Assembly: GCA_903930805.1 (NCBI GenBank)
Contig: CAIYZZ010000028.1
Coordinates: 1-5,463, forward strand
DNA length: 5,463 nucleotides
Source: an uncultured Rhodocyclaceae bacterium
GTDB taxonomy: Bacteria > Pseudomonadota > Gammaproteobacteria > Burkholderiales > Rhodocyclaceae
Direction of reading: 5' to 3'
Shown here: in pieces, positions 1 through 5,463 of the stretch
Layout of the letters: each line of letters begins with the position of its first letter
Position numbering within the stretch: the first letter of the stretch is position 1
The notes under the pieces: model-generated
The model's input: only the letters and a program-made list of their open reading frames with translations
Database searches by the model: none
What the model was told of the DNA's origin: nothing
Translations under genes and position numbers: made by a program

Positions 1-384
1 CACCGCGAGGCGGTGGAACGCATCATCGATTTTCTGGAAATCCAGGCGTTCCGTAAGACACCAGTGGGCCAACTGCCCTACGGTTTGCAAAAGCGCGTGG
101 ACTTGGGTCGTGCCCTGGCCATGGAGCCGCAAGTTCTGCTGTTGGACGAGCCCATGGCCGGCATGAACGTCGAAGAGAAGCAGGACATGTGTCGCTTCAT
201 CCTCGACGTGAACGACCAGTTCGGTACCACCATCGTCCTCATCGAGCATGACATGGGTGTGGTGATGGACATTTCCGACCGCGTCGTCGTGCTCGACTAC
301 GGCAAGAAGATCGGTGACGGTATACCGGACGACGTGAAGAATAACCCTGAAGTTATTGCCGCCTATCTCGGCACGCAGCACTAG
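1..384 (+). CDS. livG: LivG-type ABC transporter ATP-binding protein, C-terminal part (5' end outside window)
   Basis: This is the cytoplasmic ATPase subunit of a branched-chain-amino-acid-type importer, which pairs with LivF to power LivH/LivM. The reading frame is open from base 1, so the 127 codons seen are the C-terminal half of a protein that is normally about 250-300 residues; Walker A and the Q-loop lie upstream. Visible motifs are an ABC signature region reading LPYGLQKR (bases 76-99), Walker B with the catalytic Glu (VLLLDEP, bases 133-153), a D-loop AGMN and the H-loop His in IEHD (bases 241-252). The end, PEVIAAYLG, is the usual LivG/LivF closing motif. The signature differs from canonical LSGGQ, but LivG proteins commonly have a Y-G version of it. 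A GTG at base 13 is not the true start, because coding sequence and homology continue upstream of it. The family call is firm; the substrate is unknown. Confidence 0.93.
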   Translation, partial: HREAVERIIDFLEIQAFRKTPVGQLPYGLQKRVDLGRALAMEPQVLLLDEPMAGMNVEEKQDMCRFILDVNDQFGTTIVLIEHDMGVVMDISDRVVVLDYGKKIGDGIPDDVKNNPEVIAAYLGTQH

Positions 385-388
385 GAGG
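382..388 (+). promoter_or_regulatory. Ribosome-binding site of livH, overlapping the livG stop codon
   Basis: TAGGAGG contains the livG stop TAG and a near-ideal Shine-Dalgarno AGGAGG, which ends 7 bases before the livH ATG at 396. Ribosomes ending livG therefore finish on the livH initiation site, which suggests translational coupling. It also fixes the livH start. Confidence 0.8.
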
Positions 389-395
389 CCAGTAG

Positions 396-1310
396 ATGCA
401 ATTTTTCTTTGAAGTGCTGATCGGTGGGCTGCTTTCCGGCGTGATGTATTCGCTGGTGGCGCTGGGTTTCGTGCTGATCTTCAAAGCCTCTGGCGTGTTC
501 AACTTCGCCCAGGGGGCCATGGTTTATTTCGCCGCGCTGTCGGTGGTGGGTTGTATGGAGAAGGGCGCACCGTTGTGGCTTGCGCTCATCCTGTCATTCG
601 GTGTCATGACGCTGTTCGGCATCGCCACGGAAAAATTTGTGCTGCGCAAGATGGTGAATCAGGCACCGATCTCGCTGTTCATGGCAACCATTGGCCTCGC
701 GTTTTTCGTCGAAGGTCTGGCACCCCTGATGTGGGGCAACGATGTACGGCCGCTGGATATCGGCCTGGTCGACGAGCCGATTCCTTACATGCTCGATAAT
801 TTCAATATTGTCGTCAGTCGCTTCGATCTTGTTGCGGCGGGTCTCGCCATGGCGCTGGTTGCTTTGCTGGCGTTGTTCTTCCAATACACGCGGATCGGCC
901 GCGCACTGCGGGCGGTGGCCGATGACCATCAGGCTGCCCTGTCCATCGGCATTCCACTGCAACACATCTGGGCGCTGGTCTGGGCGGTGGCCGGCTTCGT
1001 TGCGCTCGTCGCGGGCATGCTCTGGGGGTCACGCAACGGTGTTCAGTTTGCGCTCACCTTCACGGCGCTGAAGGCGCTGCCGGTGCTGATTCTCGGCGGT
1101 TTTACCTCGGTACCCGGTGCCATCGTCGGCGGCCTCATCATTGGCGCCTCCGAAAAATTGGCCGAAATCTACATTCCGCCAGTCATGGCCGGTTGGTTCG
1201 GCGGCAACTTCGGCGGCATCGAGGGTTGGTTCCCTTATGTCATGGCCCTGCTGTTCCTGCTGGTGCGGCCCGAAGGCCTGTTCGGGGAGAAGCATATTGA
1301 TCGGGTCTAA
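396..1310 (+). CDS. livH: LivH-type ABC transporter permease
   Basis: This is an inner-membrane permease of the BPD_transp_2/LivH family that forms the translocation channel together with LivM. It has 304 residues, against about 308 for E. coli LivH, so it is complete. About eight hydrophobic segments can be read, near residues 3-27, 38-54, 58-78, 92-113, 141-163, 189-209, 225-252 and 278-292. The N-terminal FNFAQGAM segment and the cytoplasmic coupling-loop motif GRALRAVADDHQAALSIGI (residues 168-186) are typical of LivH, as is the C-terminal LLVRPEGLFGE. The start is chosen by the strong AGGAGG 7 bases upstream. The gene lies 11 bases after livG and 3 bases before livM. Nothing looks truncated. 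The family does not reveal the substrate: LivH relatives carry amino acids, amides, urea and aromatic acids. Confidence 0.95.
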   Translation: MQFFFEVLIGGLLSGVMYSLVALGFVLIFKASGVFNFAQGAMVYFAALSVVGCMEKGAPLWLALILSFGVMTLFGIATEKFVLRKMVNQAPISLFMATIGLAFFVEGLAPLMWGNDVRPLDIGLVDEPIPYMLDNFNIVVSRFDLVAAGLAMALVALLALFFQYTRIGRALRAVADDHQAALSIGIPLQHIWALVWAVAGFVALVAGMLWGSRNGVQFALTFTALKALPVLILGGFTSVPGAIVGGLIIGASEKLAEIYIPPVMAGWFGGNFGGIEGWFPYVMALLFLLVRPEGLFGEKHIDRV

Positions 1311-1313
1311 ATC

Positions 1314-2390
1314 ATGATTTACCGCGAAACCGGACAATTCAAGACCAGCTACGCTGCCGACCAGCAGATTTTCCCGATCCGGCAGGACCGCGTCGGCGTG
1401 ATCCTGCTGCTGGTGGCGGCCTTCGTCGTCGTACCGCTGGTCGCCGGTAACTACTGGCTCAACGCCATCCTGATCCCATTCCTGATCTTCGCCCTGGCAG
1501 CCCTTGGCCTCAATATCCTGACCGGCTACGCGGGGCAGCTCTCGCTCGGTTCGGCTGCCTTCATGGCCGTGGGCGCTTATGCTGCCTACAATTTTCAGGT
1601 GCGCGTGGAAGGTATGCCGGTTCTGGTTTCCTTCGTCCTTGCCGGTATCACTGCCGCCGCGGTAGGCATCCTGTTTGGCTTGCCGTCCCTGCGTATCAAG
1701 GGCTTCTACCTCGCCGTGGCGACACTGGCGGCGCAGTTCTTCATCGTCTGGTGCCTGACCAAGTTCCCCTATCTGTCCAATAATTCGTCGTCTGGCGTGA
1801 TTTCGGTGCCTGGCGTCACTATCCTCGATTTCAAATTCGATACGCCCCAGTCGCGCTACCTGTTGGTGCTGACGATCGTTTCGCTGTTGGCTTTACTGGC
1901 CAAGAACATGGTGCGCTCCACCACGGGACGAGCGTGGATGGCCGTGCGTGACATGGATGTGGCCGCCGAAGTGATCGGCATTCGCCTGATGCGTACCAAA
2001 CTCCTCGCCTTCGCCGTCAGCTCCTTCTACTGCGGTGTTGCGGGCGCCATGTATGCCTTCTGCTACCTGGGATCGGTGGAACCCGATGGTTTCTCGCTCG
2101 ACCTGTCGTTCAAGATCCTGTTCATGATCATCGTCGGCGGTGTCGGCAGCATCCTCGGCAGCTTCCTCGGCGCGGCCTTCATCCTGCTCCTACCGATCTT
2201 TCTCGACATTTCCCTGCCGTGGCTCTCGACGCTGCTTCATCTGCCCTTCGACAATGCCACCGTGTCCCATATCCAACTCATGGTGTTCGGCGCCCTGATC
2301 ATGTTTTTCCTGATCGTCGAACCGCATGGTCTTGCCCGCTTGTGGCAAATCGGCAAGGAGAAGTTGCGTCTGTGGCCTTTCCCGCACTAA
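1314..2390 (+). CDS. livM: LivM-type ABC transporter permease
   Basis: This is the second inner-membrane permease of the importer, partner of LivH. At 358 residues it is shorter than E. coli LivM (about 425) but usual for the wider family. Diagnostic motifs are GYAGQLSLGSAAF (residues 71-83), the coupling-loop motif GRAWMAVRDMDVAAEVIGI (205-223) and a C-terminal VEPHGLARLW. Before the first membrane segment (from about residue 28) is a hydrophilic N-terminal stretch of about 26 residues with FKTSYAADQQIFPIRQDR. From memory, similar stretches occur in the LivM subfamily found next to acyl-CoA-ligase-like genes, which supports the ATG at 1314. No good Shine-Dalgarno lies at the right distance: GGGGAGA at 1284-1290 is about 23 bases away. 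Translation probably depends on ribosomes arriving from livH, which stops 3 bases upstream. Confidence 0.94.
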   Translation: MIYRETGQFKTSYAADQQIFPIRQDRVGVILLLVAAFVVVPLVAGNYWLNAILIPFLIFALAALGLNILTGYAGQLSLGSAAFMAVGAYAAYNFQVRVEGMPVLVSFVLAGITAAAVGILFGLPSLRIKGFYLAVATLAAQFFIVWCLTKFPYLSNNSSSGVISVPGVTILDFKFDTPQSRYLLVLTIVSLLALLAKNMVRSTTGRAWMAVRDMDVAAEVIGIRLMRTKLLAFAVSSFYCGVAGAMYAFCYLGSVEPDGFSLDLSFKILFMIIVGGVGSILGSFLGAAFILLLPIFLDISLPWLSTLLHLPFDNATVSHIQLMVFGALIMFFLIVEPHGLARLWQIGKEKLRLWPFPH

Positions 2391-2428
2391 AACGTTTGTT
2401 CAAAAACACTAACGAAGAGGAGACACCC
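2391..2428 (+). promoter_or_regulatory. Short gap with strong Shine-Dalgarno setting the SBP start
   Basis: The 38-base gap contains AGAGGAG at 2416-2422, ending 6 bases before ATG 2429. This selects 2429 as the start even though the frame stays open upstream to about 2219 inside livM. It is, with the livH site, the strongest ribosome-binding site in the window, which fits the need for abundant periplasmic binding protein. No convincing promoter or hairpin is seen here. Confidence 0.75.
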
Positions 2429-2512
2429 ATGATCAAGAATGTCCGTAAACTTGCTATCGCTGCATCGGTGGCTGCCGCCTGTCTGGGCGCCGCTCTCCCT
2501 TCCGCCTATGCG
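2429..2512 (+). other. Signal peptide of the substrate-binding protein
   Basis: It encodes residues 1-28: a basic n-region (K3, R6, K7), a hydrophobic alanine-rich core, a helix-breaking Pro24, and A26-Y27-A28 as an AXA signal peptidase I site. Cys18 sits in the core in AAAC, which lacks the Leu expected three residues before a lipoprotein cysteine, so type I cleavage is favoured. Confidence 0.85.
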
Positions 2513-3763
2513 GCGGAAGAGCAGTTCTTCATGCTGCCGTCCTACCGGGTCGGCCCTTACGGCGCCAACGGTCAGGCCTTCTACGGCGGCTTTGTCGACT
2601 ACCTGAACTACGTGAACATGAAGGGCGGCATTGATGGCGTGCAGGCCACCTGGGAAGAGTGCGAGACCGAATACAACAATGCCAAGGGCGTGGAATGCTA
2701 CGAACGCCTGAAGGCCAAGGCGACCAAGGCGCCGGGCCCGATCCACACCATGTCTACCGGTATTTCCTACGCGCTGGTTGACAAGGTTACGGCCGACAAG
2801 CTGCCGCTCGCCATGATGGGCTACGGTCTGACCAGCGCGGTCGATGGCTCGGTCTTTCCCTGGGCCTTCCCTCTGGTGACCACCTATCAGATGCAGGCCT
2901 CGGCCATCGTCAAGTTCCTCGTCGACAAGGAAAAGGGCAGCCTGACCGGCAAGAAGATCGTCTTCCTCTACCATGATTCTGCTTACGGCAAGGAGCCGAT
3001 CCTGGCACTGGAAGCCGAGTCGCGCCTGAACAAGTTTGAACTGGTGCAGATTCCCGTCGCCCACCCGGGCAACGAGCAGGGCGCCCAGTGGCAGCGCATT
3101 CGCCAGGAGAAGCCTGACTATGTGATCATGTGGGGCTGGGGCGTGATGAACATGACCGCCATCAAGACCGCACAGAAGATGGGTTACCCGCGTGAGCAAA
3201 TGATCGGTTCCTGGTGGGCTGGCTCAGAAGAGGATGTGATCCCGGCTGGTGATGCCGCCAAGGGTTACATGTCCGCCACCTGGAACGTGGCCGGCAAGGC
3301 CGTACCAGTGATCGCCGATATTGAAAAGTCTGTTTATGGCGCCGGCAAGGGCAACCTGTCCGACAAGTCCAAGCTCGGTACGATCCTCTATAACCTTGGC
3401 GTTTCTGCTGCCGTGTTGTCGGTCAAGGCGATCCGTGCTGCGCAGGCGAAGTATGGCAAGGGCAAGGCGATGAACGGCGAACAGGTGCGCTGGGGCATGG
3501 AAAACCTCAATCTCACCGAAGCCCGCCTCAAGACCTTGGGTGCTACCGGCCTGCTGCCGGAAGTGAAGACTTCCTGCGACAACCACGAGGGTTCCGGCAA
3601 GGTGAAGATGCAGCAATGGGATGGCAGCAAGTGGGTGGTCCTGACCGACTGGATCGAAGGCAACAAGGCGCTGATCCACCCGCTGTTCCAGGCGGATGCG
3701 GCGAAATACGCGAAGGAAAAAGGCATTACGCCACGCAACTGCGCGGCTGAAGCCAAGAAGTAA
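2429..3763 (+). CDS. Periplasmic substrate-binding protein of Liv-type ABC importer (LivJ/LivK-like, Peripla_BP_6)
   Basis: This periplasmic two-lobed protein captures the ligand and delivers it to LivH/LivM. It has 444 residues, longer than E. coli LivJ (about 367) and in the range of a subfamily that accompanies acyl-CoA-ligase-like genes. Residues 1-28 are a Sec signal peptide ending AYA, with mature protein starting AEEQF. Features include PYGANGQAFYGGF (43-55), an STG turn at 109-111 where LivJ-type proteins usually contact a carboxylate, HDSAYGKEP (182-190), and Trp-rich segments MWGWGVMN (234-241) and SWWAGSEED (261-269). The mature chain has four cysteines, C78, C90, C383 and C438, so two disulfides are possible. 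The start is set by AGAGGAG and the signal peptide; upstream extension would bury the signal peptide internally. The ligand is unknown; an aromatic or other organic acid is inferred from the neighbouring PaaK-like gene. A leucine/isoleucine ligand cannot be excluded. Confidence 0.92.
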   Translation: MIKNVRKLAIAASVAAACLGAALPSAYAAEEQFFMLPSYRVGPYGANGQAFYGGFVDYLNYVNMKGGIDGVQATWEECETEYNNAKGVECYERLKAKATKAPGPIHTMSTGISYALVDKVTADKLPLAMMGYGLTSAVDGSVFPWAFPLVTTYQMQASAIVKFLVDKEKGSLTGKKIVFLYHDSAYGKEPILALEAESRLNKFELVQIPVAHPGNEQGAQWQRIRQEKPDYVIMWGWGVMNMTAIKTAQKMGYPREQMIGSWWAGSEEDVIPAGDAAKGYMSATWNVAGKAVPVIADIEKSVYGAGKGNLSDKSKLGTILYNLGVSAAVLSVKAIRAAQAKYGKGKAMNGEQVRWGMENLNLTEARLKTLGATGLLPEVKTSCDNHEGSGKVKMQQWDGSKWVVLTDWIEGNKALIHPLFQADAAKYAKEKGITPRNCAAEAKK

Positions 3764-3844
3764 GTAGTAATTGAGCAGTAATGAGTCAGCGCTGGCGGAT
3801 GAGTATGCCGTCCCGCCAGCGCCGACTTTTCACGGAATGCTGAC
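3764..3844 (+). promoter_or_regulatory. Intergenic region between SBP gene and livF, with a weak livF ribosome-binding site
   Basis: This 81-base stretch is the longest gap in the window. It begins with a second in-frame stop (TAA 3779-3781) for the SBP gene, contains the stem-loop at 3789-3830, and ends with a modest Shine-Dalgarno GGAA (3834-3837) placed 7 bases before the livF ATG. No clear sigma-70 or sigma-54 promoter elements were recognised. Confidence 0.55.
3789..3830 (+). terminator. Stem-loop with short T-tract: probable partial terminator/attenuator or mRNA stabiliser
   Basis: GCGCTGGCGG (3789-3798) is the exact reverse complement of CCGCCAGCGC (3813-3822), giving a perfect 10-bp GC-rich stem with a 14-base loop. 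Four bases later comes TTTT (3827-3830). The T-tract is short and offset, so full termination is unlikely, especially as livF and the PaaK-like gene continue in the same direction. Partial attenuation, or protection of the upstream SBP mRNA from 3' exonucleases, is more likely. Confidence 0.55.
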
Positions 3845-4648
3845 ATGAGCGCCTATCTCACCATCAACAACATCGAGGTCATCTACGACCACGTCATCCT
3901 CGTATTGAAGGGGGTCTCGCTTGATGTTCCCCAGGGCAAGATCGTTGCCCTGCTTGGCGCCAACGGCGCCGGCAAGACCACGACCCTCAAGGCGATTTCC
4001 AACCTGCTGCGCGCCGAGCGCGGCGAGGTGACGAAGGGCGACATCCAGTTCAAGAGCGCGCGCATCGACCAACTCACGCCCAACGATCTGGTGAAGGGCG
4101 GCGTGATTCAAGTTATGGAGGGCCGCCACTGTTTCGCCCACCTGACGATCGAGGAAAATCTGCTCACCGGTGCCTATACCCGTGCCATCTCCCGTGCGGA
4201 GACGAAACGCAGCCTCGACAAGGTCTATGAATACTTTCCCCGCCTGAAGCAGCGTCGGAGTTCCCAGGCCGGCTATACCTCCGGCGGCGAGCAGCAGATG
4301 TGCGCCATCGGCCGCGCGCTGATGGCCAACCCGGAAATGATCCTGCTTGACGAACCGTCGATGGGTCTCGCGCCGCAGGTTGTCGAAGAAATCTTCGAGA
4401 TCGTGCGTGATCTCAACCAGCGCGAAAAAGTGAGTTTCCTGCTGGCCGAACAGAACACCATGGTCGCCTTGCGCTATGCCGACTTTGGTTACATCCTCGA
4501 GAATGGCCGCGTCGTCATGGAAGGTCTGGCGGCCGATCTGCGGAGTAACGAGGACGTCAAGGAGTTCTATCTTGGCCTGTCGAGCTCCGGACGCAAGAGC
4601 TTCCGTGACGTCAAGCACTATCGCAGAAGAAAACGCTGGCTGGCATGA
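3845..4648 (+). CDS. livF: LivF-type ABC transporter ATP-binding protein with basic C-terminal tail
   Basis: This is the second cytoplasmic ATPase of the importer, partner of LivG. The full ABC motif set is present: Walker A GANGAGKT (residues 38-45), Q-loop Gln89 in GVIQVMEGR, signature TSGGEQQ (145-151), Walker B MILLDEP (165-171), and Gln203 in AEQN at the H-loop position. Gln there is normal for LivF, where other ABC ATPases have His. The usual LivF ending, EFYLGL, comes at residues 240-245. The protein then continues for 22 residues to 267, against about 235 in E. coli, with a strongly basic tail that includes KHYRRRKRWLA. Start ATG 3845 has a modest GGAA 7 bases upstream and places the N-terminus at the normal distance from Walker A. 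The stop overlaps the start of the next gene as ATGA. The family call is firm; the tail's role is unknown. Confidence 0.95.
   Translation: MSAYLTINNIEVIYDHVILVLKGVSLDVPQGKIVALLGANGAGKTTTLKAISNLLRAERGEVTKGDIQFKSARIDQLTPNDLVKGGVIQVMEGRHCFAHLTIEENLLTGAYTRAISRAETKRSLDKVYEYFPRLKQRRSSQAGYTSGGEQQMCAIGRALMANPEMILLDEPSMGLAPQVVEEIFEIVRDLNQREKVSFLLAEQNTMVALRYADFGYILENGRVVMEGLAADLRSNEDVKEFYLGLSSSGRKSFRDVKHYRRRKRWLA
4645..4648 (+). other. ATGA start/stop overlap coupling livF to the PaaK-like gene
   Basis: The TGA of livF (4646-4648) and the ATG of the PaaK-like gene (4645-4647) share bases. No strong Shine-Dalgarno precedes the ATG, so the second gene is probably translated by re-initiation at this junction. 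This ties PaaK-like protein levels to those of the transporter ATPase. Confidence 0.8.
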
Positions 4649-5463
4649 CCGAGTACTTCGACGCCCTCGAAACGCGCGACCCGGCGGAGCGTGAACGCGA
4701 GTTGCTGGCGCGCCTGCCGGTGCAAATCGCGCATGCCAAGGCGAGCACGACGTATTTTGCCGCGAGCTTGCGTGACGTAGATCCCGCCGCGATAGTCTCG
4801 CGTGCTGCACTCGCGCAACTGCCGGTGCTGTGCAAGCATGAACTGATCGGGCTGCAGAAAGCGCAGCGGCTCCATAACCCATTTGGCGGTTTGTCGGCTT
4901 CAGGCTGGGGCCGACTCGGCCGGGTGTTTTCGTCCCCTGGCCCGATCTACGAACCCGAAGGTCGCAACGTCGATTACTGGCGCACGGCACGGGCGCTGTT
5001 CGCTGCCGGCATTCGCCCCGGTGATCTGGTGCACAACAGCTTTTCGTATCACATGACCCCCGGTGGCTGGATGCTCGAAGCGGGTGCGCTGGCGCTCGGC
5101 TGCACGGTGTTTCCCGGTGGCGTCGGCCAGACCGAACAGCAGGTGCAGGCGATGGCTGACCTGCAACCCAATGCCTATGTCGGCACGCCGTCCTTCCTGC
5201 GCATCCTGCTCGACAAGGCCGACGAACTCGGCCTGAAGATTCCCGCGCTGACCAAGGCACTCGTTTCCGGCGAGGCTTTTCTGCCGCCGGTACGCGAGGC
5301 ACTGCGCGCGCGCGGCATCGAGGGTTATCAGGCCTACGCGACGGCCGATCTCGGGTTGATCGCCTATGAAACCCTTGCCCGTGAAGGTCTGGTGGTCGAT
5401 GAGCATGTCATCCTTGAAATAGTCCGCCCCGGCACGGGTGAGCCGGTGCCGGCAGGCGAAGTG
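4645..5463 (+). CDS. PaaK-like AMP-binding (phenylacetate-CoA ligase family) protein, N-terminal part (3' end outside window)
   Basis: This ORF starts at ATG 4645, overlaps the livF stop by 4 bases, and is open to the last base: 273 codons of a protein that would normally be about 400-440 residues. It aligns by eye with PaaK, the cytoplasmic enzyme that makes phenylacetyl-CoA from phenylacetate, ATP and CoA. Matching segments are a GDLVHNSFSYHMTPGGW region, a TPSF motif (residues 181-184), VSGEAF (207-212), YATADLGLIAYE (231-242, at the position of the PaaK YGLSE motif), and DEH...TGEPVPAGE near the window end (PaaK has EDH...TGE). The phosphate-binding loop is atypical: PaaK has SSGTTGKP, whereas here SSPGPIYEP occupies residues 96-104. 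The catalytic lysine region lies beyond the window. It may be a CoA ligase for the imported acid, a ligase with altered chemistry, or a non-catalytic partner. Superfamily membership is confident; activity and substrate are not. Confidence 0.85.
   Translation, partial: MTEYFDALETRDPAERERELLARLPVQIAHAKASTTYFAASLRDVDPAAIVSRAALAQLPVLCKHELIGLQKAQRLHNPFGGLSASGWGRLGRVFSSPGPIYEPEGRNVDYWRTARALFAAGIRPGDLVHNSFSYHMTPGGWMLEAGALALGCTVFPGGVGQTEQQVQAMADLQPNAYVGTPSFLRILLDKADELGLKIPALTKALVSGEAFLPPVREALRARGIEGYQAYATADLGLIAYETLAREGLVVDEHVILEIVRPGTGEPVPAGEV

Noticed and set aside
2219..2428. N-terminal extension of the SBP gene into livM
   Set aside because: The frame is open upstream, but ATG 2429 has a strong Shine-Dalgarno and begins a textbook signal peptide, while the upstream stretch overlaps livM in another frame.
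2480..2482. Cys18 of the SBP as a lipoprotein acylation site
   Set aside because: The preceding residues AAA lack the Leu/Val expected at -3, and a good AXA signal peptidase I site follows at residues 26-28.
2387..3199. A 270-codon open frame on the minus strand opposite the SBP gene
   Set aside because: Its translation is rich in His, Gly, Arg and Leu with no family signature and lies fully opposite a well-supported gene; it is a shadow of codon bias.
3766..3787. Imperfect direct repeat AGTAATTGAGC / AGTAATGAGTC after the SBP stop codon
   Set aside because: There are only two short imperfect copies in an AT-richer spacer with extra stop codons; this could arise by chance and has no associated element.
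3830..5302. A 490-codon open frame on the minus strand, opposite livF and the PaaK-like gene
   Set aside because: The plus strand here encodes two proteins with clear family motifs. The minus-strand translation is rich in Arg, Ala and Pro and low in recognisable motifs, as expected from a GC-rich shadow frame, and it has no supported start site.
1..5463. Mobile element, CRISPR, tRNA/rRNA or broken gene
   Set aside because: No repeats of suitable length, transposase motifs, RNA gene folds or frameshifts were seen; all genes inside the window are intact, and the two edge genes are cut only by the window limits.

Overview
The window is a single plus-strand operon segment. It encodes a branched-chain-amino-acid-type (HAAT/Liv family) ABC importer followed by a gene of the phenylacetate-CoA ligase (PaaK) adenylating superfamily. 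In order it holds: the C-terminal half of a LivG-type ATPase (cut by the left edge), a LivH-type permease, a LivM-type permease, a LivJ/K-type periplasmic substrate-binding protein (SBP), a LivF-type ATPase, and the N-terminal 273 codons of the PaaK-like protein (cut by the right edge). No RNA gene, mobile element, CRISPR array or integration site was seen.

The genes are tightly packed. The livG stop codon lies inside the livH ribosome-binding site, livH and livM are 3 bases apart, and livF overlaps the PaaK-like gene by 4 bases (ATGA). Only two gaps contain regulatory-looking sequence. A 38-base gap before the SBP gene carries a strong Shine-Dalgarno sequence. An 81-base gap between the SBP gene and livF carries a perfect 10-bp GC-rich stem-loop followed by TTTT. 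Together these suggest the SBP is made in excess over the membrane and ATPase subunits, as such importers need, with partial attenuation or 3'-end protection after it.

The moderately GC-rich DNA, the protein style and the pairing of a Liv-type importer with a PaaK-like protein suggest a proteobacterium. A betaproteobacterium of the Azoarcus/Thauera/Denitratisoma kind, or a relative that degrades aromatic or other carboxylic acids, is the best guess. This is inference, because there is no taxonomic marker in the window.

A plausible joint role is that the SBP captures an organic acid in the periplasm, LivH/LivM with LivG/LivF move it inward using ATP, and the PaaK-like protein acts on it, perhaps by CoA activation. 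The substrate cannot be read from the sequence. The main oddity is that the PaaK-like protein lacks the usual Thr/Gly/Lys-rich phosphate-binding loop and has SSPGPIYEP in its place, so its catalytic role is open. LivF also carries an unusual, strongly basic C-terminal tail.
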